From Thamnaconus septentrionalis (Eukaryota; Chordata; Actinopteri; Tetraodontiformes; Monacanthidae), in NCBI GenBank assembly GCA_009823395.1, contig CM020504.1:25818705-25882704 (forward strand): 64,000 nt of DNA, given 5' to 3'. Made by a program: the position numbers and the translations under genes. The notes under the pieces were generated by a model that did no database searches, was not told where the DNA came from, and worked only from the letters and a program-made list of their open reading frames with translations. Every line of letters begins with the position of its first letter. Position 1 is the stretch's first letter. This document shows positions 57,611 to 64,000 of the stretch, piece by piece.

Positions 57611-57661
<51 letters not shown>

Positions 57662-60600
57662 TGTATGTAGGTGAGGCATTTCGCTTTATTTAGGCAGAAG
57701 CTAAATAAGCATTTATTTCCTGTTCAGTCAAAGAAAGACCGGTTGATTTAAAACCATCCTGAATTGTTTCTGTGCTTTGAAACGAACAAATTCAATCACT
57801 CACATTTTATTTGCTTAATTTTTTTTTTTCTCTTTTGCTCGTTGGCACGACAGACTCAGCAACGATATTTTTACAAACACGCCGCCACTGTCTAGTTACA
57901 AATGCATTACAACAACTGAAAAACACGTGCGTCGTGCAGGACCTGACAGGTGGGCAGACAGTTATCCTGTGGCCAACGGCACCAGACAGTCTCCCATCGA
58001 CATCATCCCCAAGGAGGCGCTGTTCGACTCCTCCCTCAACCCCCTCAAGCTGAGCTACGACCCCGCCAACACCGCCGGCATCCTCAACAATGGACACTCC
58101 TTCCAAGTCGACTTCGTGGATGACACTGACAGCTCCAGTGAGAAAATATTGCCATTATTATTTTTATTATTATTATTATTAGCTGTCATGTTGTTGTTGT
58201 TGTTGTTTTCATATGTATGCTATACATACAGCATGTTAAAAAAAAAAAAAAAAAAACTCATCTGAATGAATGCAAGCCAAAGAAAAGTCCAAAACAATAT
58301 ATAAAATATTGTGTTAAAGCTCTGACGAGCAGCTTTATCTGCAGGCCATGCGTTTGGCTCCACCCTCTCTGTACAGTAGATACAGATGATAGTGGTGCAT
58401 GAATACGCCTGGAAGCTGTGATAAGTGTGAACACTATCAGGAGGTGAGAAGGACATCTGCTGCACTGTCACTCCCTCGTCAACCTCCACTCTGAAAAACA
58501 GCATCCAATGATGTCTTAGCATTATCAATACATCAATACAGATCAATACATTATCAATCGGTATTCATTGATTATATGAAGCCAAACAATGAGTTTTGAG
58601 GCTCATCTCAAAGCAATCATTCATTTGCTCCTGAGCTGAAGGATTTTTGAGATGATTATTTGCATTTGCAGCTCTAGAATGAAAAAACAGATTTTAAGAT
58701 ATCTTGCCGCTAATTTAGGCCTTTGCTTAGAAATACAATAATAATGCGCATTCCCATCTTCATAACGTCGTCATGCTTGTGAACAACTTCTCACAGGCGA
58801 GCTAAGATCAAAGGTCCTTGTATGGAACAACGTTTTGCAGAGACATTTCACTGTCTATAGAATGGTGGTTTTTCTTGTCATTGACGGATTTTCTCTCAAC
58901 ATGACGACGACGAGCAGCCCTGACTGGCGGTCCCATCACTGGAACTTACCGTCTGAAGCAGTTCCACTTCCACTGGGGAGCCAGTGATGAGAGAGGCTCC
59001 GAGCACACCGTCAACGGCATCCGGTTCCCCTGTGAGGTACTGACGGCTCAGCCAGCACTGGCGTCACACACACACACACACACACACACACAGCACTTCA
59101 CCATCGCTGTTAGCTGTTATTGGTCATAACAGGACAGTAATCACAACACTTTCAATGTCACTGTCAACACACACACACACTAGCAGTCAGAAGTTCTTTT
59201 TTTTAATCTTTACAACTTTCTCCACTGCAGATAAACACTGAAGACAGCAAATATATCAGCAAGATATATGGAATCATGCAGCAAAGAAAAACACCTTCAA
59301 AAACTCTAAACATGCTTTTTATGAAAGGTGGCTATTTGGAAGAATTTCAATATAAAAGGTGTTTGAGTTATTGGACACTTTTATTGTTTCCTCCATAATT
59401 CCAGGTGTGTTCAGACGTAGTGTAGATGCCTTCAGTGAGAAGCTGCAGTGTCAGTAGTCATGAGAATGAAAGAAGAGACATTCAATTCATAGGCTGAGTC
59501 CAAACTTTTCACTGGTGGTGTATATATAAATATATGTATATATAAAGAGAGAGAGATAATAAAATAGAATTTGAAATATTGATCCACCAAGTGGGGAAAT
59601 TCATGTTGTTCCAGCAGCAATAGAAACGCAGGCCTGAACAGTGTCAGTGTGTTTGTGTGCCAGTAGCAACAACAGCATCAATAGTAAAATATCATAATCA
59701 TAAGAAAGATCATAAAAACCTAGAGAGGGAGAGAGAGAGAGATGATGAGATAATGCTGGTTATTATTATTATTACTCCACAGCTCCACCTGGTGCACTGG
59801 AATACAAAGTACCCCAGTTTTAAAGACGCAGCTGGAGAGCCTGACGGACTGGCCGTGGTCGGAGTCTTCCTGAAGGTGACCGATCACTGACTCCTACCAA
59901 TGAAAGTTACACTCGCTCCGTATTGGCAGATGTGAAAACTGATTTCATTCTTCGGTTGAATCCTGATGCTCGCTCGGCTTCTAGATCGACATGAATTTGA
60001 CAGAATTCAGAGTCCAATCCTGTGTTGTGTTTCTGGGTGTTTCCCTGTGATGTCCTCCAGATTGGTCCAGCCAACCCCAGGATCCAGAAAGTCCTGGATG
60101 CTCTGAGTAGCATCAAGACCAAGGTAGAGCCGAGTGCCAAGTCCTTCAGCGATCAGCCGCAGGCGGCCAACTGCTCTGCTGAACTCATGTGTTGCGTGTT
60201 TGTGTGCGCAGGGGATGCAGGCCAACTTCTCCAACTTCCACCCCAAGACTCTCCTGCCCAACTCGCTGAATTACTGGACCTACGACGGCTCCCTCACCAC
60301 GCCGCCGCTGTTGGAGAGCGTCACCTGGATCGTGTTGAAGGAGCCAATCAGCGTCAGCCCTGCTCAGGTACTGAAGTCACACATCATTCGCCCTGCTTGG
60401 CCACAAGCATCTTCTGCACAGCAGCACCAGAGGGGCGGAGAGGTGTGACCAGGATCCTCTGGTACCAGGAGAACCCAACGATACCACATAGTTATTACAC
60501 AGTAATATGATGTTGTCTTTGGATCTCAGTGACGACAAGAATTTGTCGGGTGCGCACTCCTCACGCGTGCCACTTGCACCCAGCTGAACGCACAAATCAC

Positions 60601-62045
60601 CATCACAACCTTCACATATTCCGTTTTTGACAGGGAAATTTGGATTGTGCTGAAACTTGGAACTTCTCAGAAGACAAAAACACCACCGGTCAACAGTCTG
60701 GGGACATTTTCCTTTCATTTTAATGGATGTCTACATAGATTTTCACTTCAGGGATAAAAAAAAAAAAAACTAAACAAAAAGGAATGAATGAAACATGTGA
60801 TATTCTGTAGTCAACTAAAAAGTGAAATAACTCTAAAACATTTCATATTTGAATTTCTTCAAAATGGCCAGCATTTATATGAAACACTTGGAGTTATTTA
60901 ACCATGTTTTCTTTGCTACATATTTTTCAACATATATATATGTATATATACATTGCTCATATGTTTCATGTCTTCAATACATATCTACAATTTAGAAAGG
61001 AGGAGAGGTCCTTCAGGTCTTGAAGGTCCTGACACACCAGCAGTGAATTTCGCCAAGAGGCGGCTGTTATTTTTTCGCTCTTGTGTTGAATTTTGGGGAG
61101 GCGAAAAGGCGACCGGCTGGACGACTGACCAATCAGAATGACGCTGGCGTGTCGACGACGTCACATGAAAAACGTTGGTCATTTTTCTTCTCTCCCTCTG
61201 CAAACGTGGAGCCAGTGGACGCAGCAGTTCCTCCAGGTTGTCCCACTGACATTCTAAAGCACTGGGTCAAATTTCACTGGGCCAAACCTGAGCTCCTGGA
61301 TGGTGGCGTCGAACTCACCAACCTCCTCTCTCAGGAACAACACTGGCTGTCGCCAAAGACTGCTTTTCTTTTCCTTTTTTCATCCAACCATCACCAGGAC
61401 ATCCTGACTTGAGGTTCTCCCCGACTCCACCGTTTCTCCCTCAGCGCCAAAGAAAGAGCCACGAGCTCTATTTGCACATTGGCCTCGCGCTGGGCGTGTA
61501 CAGGAAAAATGTCACTCAGAGTGCTGCTGCTGCTGGTTGGTGGAGCAGGGAGGAGCTTGTGAAGCCGCTGTGAAGACTTGGACCCCAGCAGGGTCACTCA
61601 GTGCTGCCGGGTGCAGGGTGTTGTCTGCGGCCCCAGCGCCTGCCGCACTCTGATTACACCGCTTATCTCCGCTCTCCATGGGACATCACGCACTGCATCT
61701 GTCTGCGCTGCGTCATCACACCCTCACTTAGCTAGTTCACAAGAAACCACATGATGACACACAAGCTCCCTGTCTACAAGCGAGGATCTGGAGATGCTGA
61801 GAATGAATGCACTAAGAATAGAAATAGAATCCAACACCTTTATTAATCCCACCTTGGGGAAATTGACTCATTCTCCCTTGATTATTCATTCGTTCATTTT
61901 CCCTTCCCTTCTTCTTGCTCATTAGATGGCCATGTTCCGCAGCCTGCTCTTCTCCGGAGAAGGAGAAGATCCATGCAACATGATGGACAACTACCGTCCT
62001 CCTCAGCCGCTCAAGGGCCGCCTGGTCCGCGCCTCCTTCAAGTAG
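56815..62045 (+). CDS. cahz: cytosolic alpha-carbonic anhydrase (cahz/ca2-like), 7 exons, complete
   Basis: Zinc enzyme that interconverts CO2 and bicarbonate in the cytosol; the fish versions dominate in red cells, gill and kidney. Exons: 56815-56848, 57940-58137, 58918-59036, 59783-59875, 60061-60123, 60212-60367, 61926-62045. They total 783 nt (260 aa), the standard family length, and the internal exon sizes (198, 119, 93, 63, 156) equal those of vertebrate CA2. Zinc ligands His94, His96 (QFHFHWG) and His119 (ELHLVHWN), proton-shuttle His64 (NNGHSFQ), Glu106 and the SLTTPP threonine pair are all present, so it should be active. The second of those threonines is CA2-like rather than CA1-like. 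No signal peptide or membrane segment. The ending [16 protein letters not shown] matches teleost CAhz/CA2. The exact orthologue name is uncertain. Confidence 0.95.
57402..57660. repeat. paired (ATT)n microsatellites in anhydrase intron 1
   Basis: ATT runs at 57402-57460 and 57612-57660 flank a short AT-rich segment with an A run. Confidence 0.9.
57940..58137 (+). CDS. cahz: carbonic anhydrase exon 2
   Basis: Encodes [20 protein letters not shown], then [11 protein letters not shown] and [17 protein letters not shown], including the proton-shuttle His64. It is 198 nt, the family size. Acceptor GTGCAG before 57940; donor A|GTGAGA. Confidence 0.95.
58918..59036 (+). CDS. cahz: carbonic anhydrase exon 3
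   Basis: Encodes [20 protein letters not shown], then [20 protein letters not shown]. It carries zinc ligands His94 and His96 and Glu106. 119 nt; acceptor GAGCAG, donor GAG|GTACTG. Confidence 0.96.
59783..59875 (+). CDS. cahz: carbonic anhydrase exon 4
   Basis: Encodes [20 protein letters not shown], then [11 protein letters not shown]. It carries zinc ligand His119. 93 nt; acceptor CCACAG, donor AAG|GTGACC. Confidence 0.96.
60061..60123 (+). CDS. cahz: carbonic anhydrase exon 5
   Basis: Encodes [20 protein letters not shown] plus a lysine. 63 nt as in vertebrate CA2. Acceptor CTCCAG, donor AAG|GTAGAG. The intron to exon 6 is only 88 nt. Confidence 0.95.
60212..60367 (+). CDS. cahz: carbonic anhydrase exon 6
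   Basis: Encodes [20 protein letters not shown], then [20 protein letters not shown] and [12 protein letters not shown]. The SLTTPP active-site threonines and the substrate-pocket segment lie here. 156 nt; acceptor GCGCAG, donor CAG|GTACTG. Confidence 0.96.
61926..62045 (+). CDS. cahz: carbonic anhydrase exon 7
   Basis: Encodes [20 protein letters not shown], then [19 protein letters not shown] and a TAG stop at 62043-62045. Acceptor CATTAG before 61926. The preceding 1.56-kb intron is the longest of the gene and contains a repeat near 61.0 kb. Confidence 0.95.
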   Translation: MAMFRSLLFSGEGEDPCNMMDNYRPPQPLKGRLVRASFK

Positions 62046-62328
62046 ATCCTGCCACCGCAAGACTTCTGACACCTTCATCCGACCTTGGCTTTGCTTGAAG
62101 AATGGTGCTCATTACTCTCCCGTCATGTAGGCCCCTGGATGCATCTTCTGCTTTTTGCTAATACGACCAGTGCTTGGTTTGCTATACCTAATGAACACAA
62201 GTATTCTTTCCATCTGAGCAGTGACTTCTTCTTGTTTCTTGAGTTGTTGCCACACAAACAGGAAAAATTGATTCAAAATGTGTTTATTAATATTGTTGCT
62301 TATTCTTATTTAGTTTGTGTGCTGACGG

Positions 62329-62334
62329 AATAAA
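62329..62334 (+). terminator. poly(A) signal of the carbonic anhydrase gene
   Basis: AATAAA lies 284 nt after the stop codon and is followed within 40 nt by a T/G-rich stretch. This would give a 3' UTR of about 300 nt. A second AATAAA near 62528 could be an alternative. Confidence 0.65.
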
Positions 62335-62345
62335 CCTTTGGAGTG

Positions 62346-64000
62346 ATGGACATTCATTAAAGTTTAAAGTTGCTTGTGTGCACAATGTTGTCAAATGAGT
62401 GGGTACTGGTTGAAAATGAACACGGTCACTTTTTTCATTGCGGATGATGCGGCAGGAGATGGATGCATGGATGGACTTTAAAAAAAAAAAGTGAACTACA
62501 GACCATTGAAATGATCAAAATTTGAAAATAAATCTCAACTCAAAACATTTCATTGAAAGTATTTTTCCCTCCGCATCATTTGTGAGCTATATGTCATAAA
62601 GGCAACACAAATACTCATCTAATTATACTGACAAATGTCCAGTTTTTTTTTTTTTTTTTTTTAAATAGATTCATTTATAAATTTAACTTGAATTTATGCA
62701 AAAATGCACATTTGATTTGCACATCACTGGTAGATCTTAATCTGTAGCAATATAATATTAACTCGCTTTGTTTTTCCAGCGATCTCTTCAGCAGGACAAT
62801 TTTCTTAAATGACATTAAGTCTATTAAAATTAACTTTTAGTTTAGAAAATTTATTACTTTTACAGCTAATGATAAATTTGAAAATATTGCAAGACTTGAT
62901 ATTGATATTCTGATATTTGAATTTAAATTTGCCACTGCTTTAGATTTACTACTTATACTCTTGTTCCACATGATGTCTCCACATAAATTCCATAGTGCCG
63001 CTGTCAACTGCCTTGTCACTGGTGTGATGTCACACAAGTTGCAGCATTTCCAGTCTTATTGAGTTCCAGTGAACACAGCGCAGCTCAGTCTTGAGTCAAA
63101 GACACACAGTTCAATTCAGTTCAATTCAAATCTCTTTGTTGTCGCCAAGTCATCACCAAGATGGGAAGGTTCACGCTCGTTTTTATAACTTTCATATCAT
63201 TTATGTGTCATACAACCTTCAGTTGTTCTGCCTTTGGCTCACCAGGATCATCATCAACCTGAGCAACACTTGAGTGATCAAGGTCGGATAAACTTGAATT
63301 TCTTAATGCAAGATTCACTTGCATTATAATAGATTCACTTGGCTCACCTGAGCTTCAATTTCACCTTCTAACAGCTCCAACTTCCTCTCTTCAGCTCCAT
63401 TTATGTCATTAAATGCACGCAGGTTGCATCAACTTTCCATTATTGTGACGCTACAGGGACTTTAACACTATGATCACTGTTACCACTGTCACATTAGCAA
63501 CACGCAGTTCATATCAACCTGGCACGACTCGCCATTGTACCAATGGATGCAGCTCATTTTGACTCACTCAACTTTCAAGTTTGGAAGCCCTGATCTGAAA
63601 CTGTTGCATGAGTGCCAGACCTGAAGAGCCAAACTAAATGCATTGCAAGCAAGAGGAGACACCAGCTGTGTCTCCATCGCCCCTAGAATTGTGCAAAACC
63701 TAAATATGGCAATAAAAACTGGTGATGGAAACAGCTACACCTCTCAAAAAAGTGTCATGGAAACACTTTTTTCACATTGACACGTGCCCATATGGATTTG
63801 GACGACTGCTGGCATCGACTATACTATGGTCACAGCAGTGAGGGGAACAGTGGCAGCAGCATTTCCATTGGTTCAAACTGACATGAGGCTCAGTGGGGAT
63901 GGGATTCAGAGAGCTGAGCAGCCAGTGGCTCCTCCATGGTGGGATTGGGAACCACCTTCACCCAGAGGCCACTGGGAGAGGCTCTGGCCAGTGTGACCCT
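62346..64000. other. downstream of the anhydrase, no gene seen
   Basis: AT-rich sequence with poly-T (62643-62662), a partial MITE-1 copy (63667) and an open frame to the window end that resembles nothing known. Confidence 0.5.
63667..63805. mobile_element. MITE-1 partial copy
   Basis: In the same orientation as 34781-35270: CAGCTGTGTCTCCATCG, then AAACTGGTGATGGAAACAGC, then GTGTCATGGAAACAC. It stops before the palindrome. Confidence 0.5.

Noticed and set aside
60022..60510. 162-codon plus-strand frame across anhydrase exons 5-6
   Set aside because: Runs through introns in the wrong frame relative to the conserved anhydrase exons.

Overview
The window looks like a piece of a teleost (ray-finned fish) nuclear chromosome, probably percomorph-like. 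The reasons are spliced vertebrate genes with small introns, very many (CA)n, (GT)n and other microsatellites, and dispersed repeats of types common in fish (hAT and Harbinger-like elements, tRNA-derived SINEs, non-LTR retrotransposon scraps). The species is inferred, not shown.

Two protein-coding genes can be reconstructed codon by codon. On the minus strand, dlgap1 (SAPAP1/GKAP, a postsynaptic-density scaffold protein) has 14 coding exons between 33099 and 2679. The spliced CDS is 3483 nt and encodes 1160 aa, and every junction keeps frame. The C-terminus is the Shank-binding EAQTRL. A likely 5' noncoding exon lies at about 52752-52860 at the edge of a GC-rich island. On the plus strand, a cytosolic alpha-carbonic anhydrase (cahz/ca2-like, 260 aa) has seven exons between 56815 and 62045, a TATA box at 56721 and a poly(A) signal at 62329. 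The two genes sit head to head, about 4 kb apart if the inferred dlgap1 first exon is right. They have no obvious shared pathway: dlgap1 links PSD-95 to Shank and dynein light chain at synapses, and the anhydrase hydrates CO2 in cytosol.

Layout: 1-2678, dlgap1 3' flank with microsatellites; 2679-24399, dlgap1 exons 14 to 2 with repeat-filled introns; 24400-31725, large intron with a candidate internal promoter at 26.1-26.5 kb and a 630-bp minisatellite; 31726-33198, big first coding exon; 33.2-52.7 kb, long 5' intron rich in transposons; 52.0-54.4 kb, GC-rich island(s); 54.4-56.7 kb, intergenic; 56.7-62.4 kb, carbonic anhydrase gene; 62.4-64 kb, no gene seen.

The most interesting material is in the non-coding space. 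There are nested transposon insertions whose target-site duplications or empty sites can be read directly. A family of at least seven short inverted-repeat elements carries a palindromic CACGTG E-box in its fuller copies. A microsatellite appears to have been born inside a decayed reverse transcriptase. There are two perfect hairpins, and microsatellites abut a splice donor and the dlgap1 stop codon. I did not find a convincing novel multi-gene system; this is an ordinary fish locus with an instructive repeat history.
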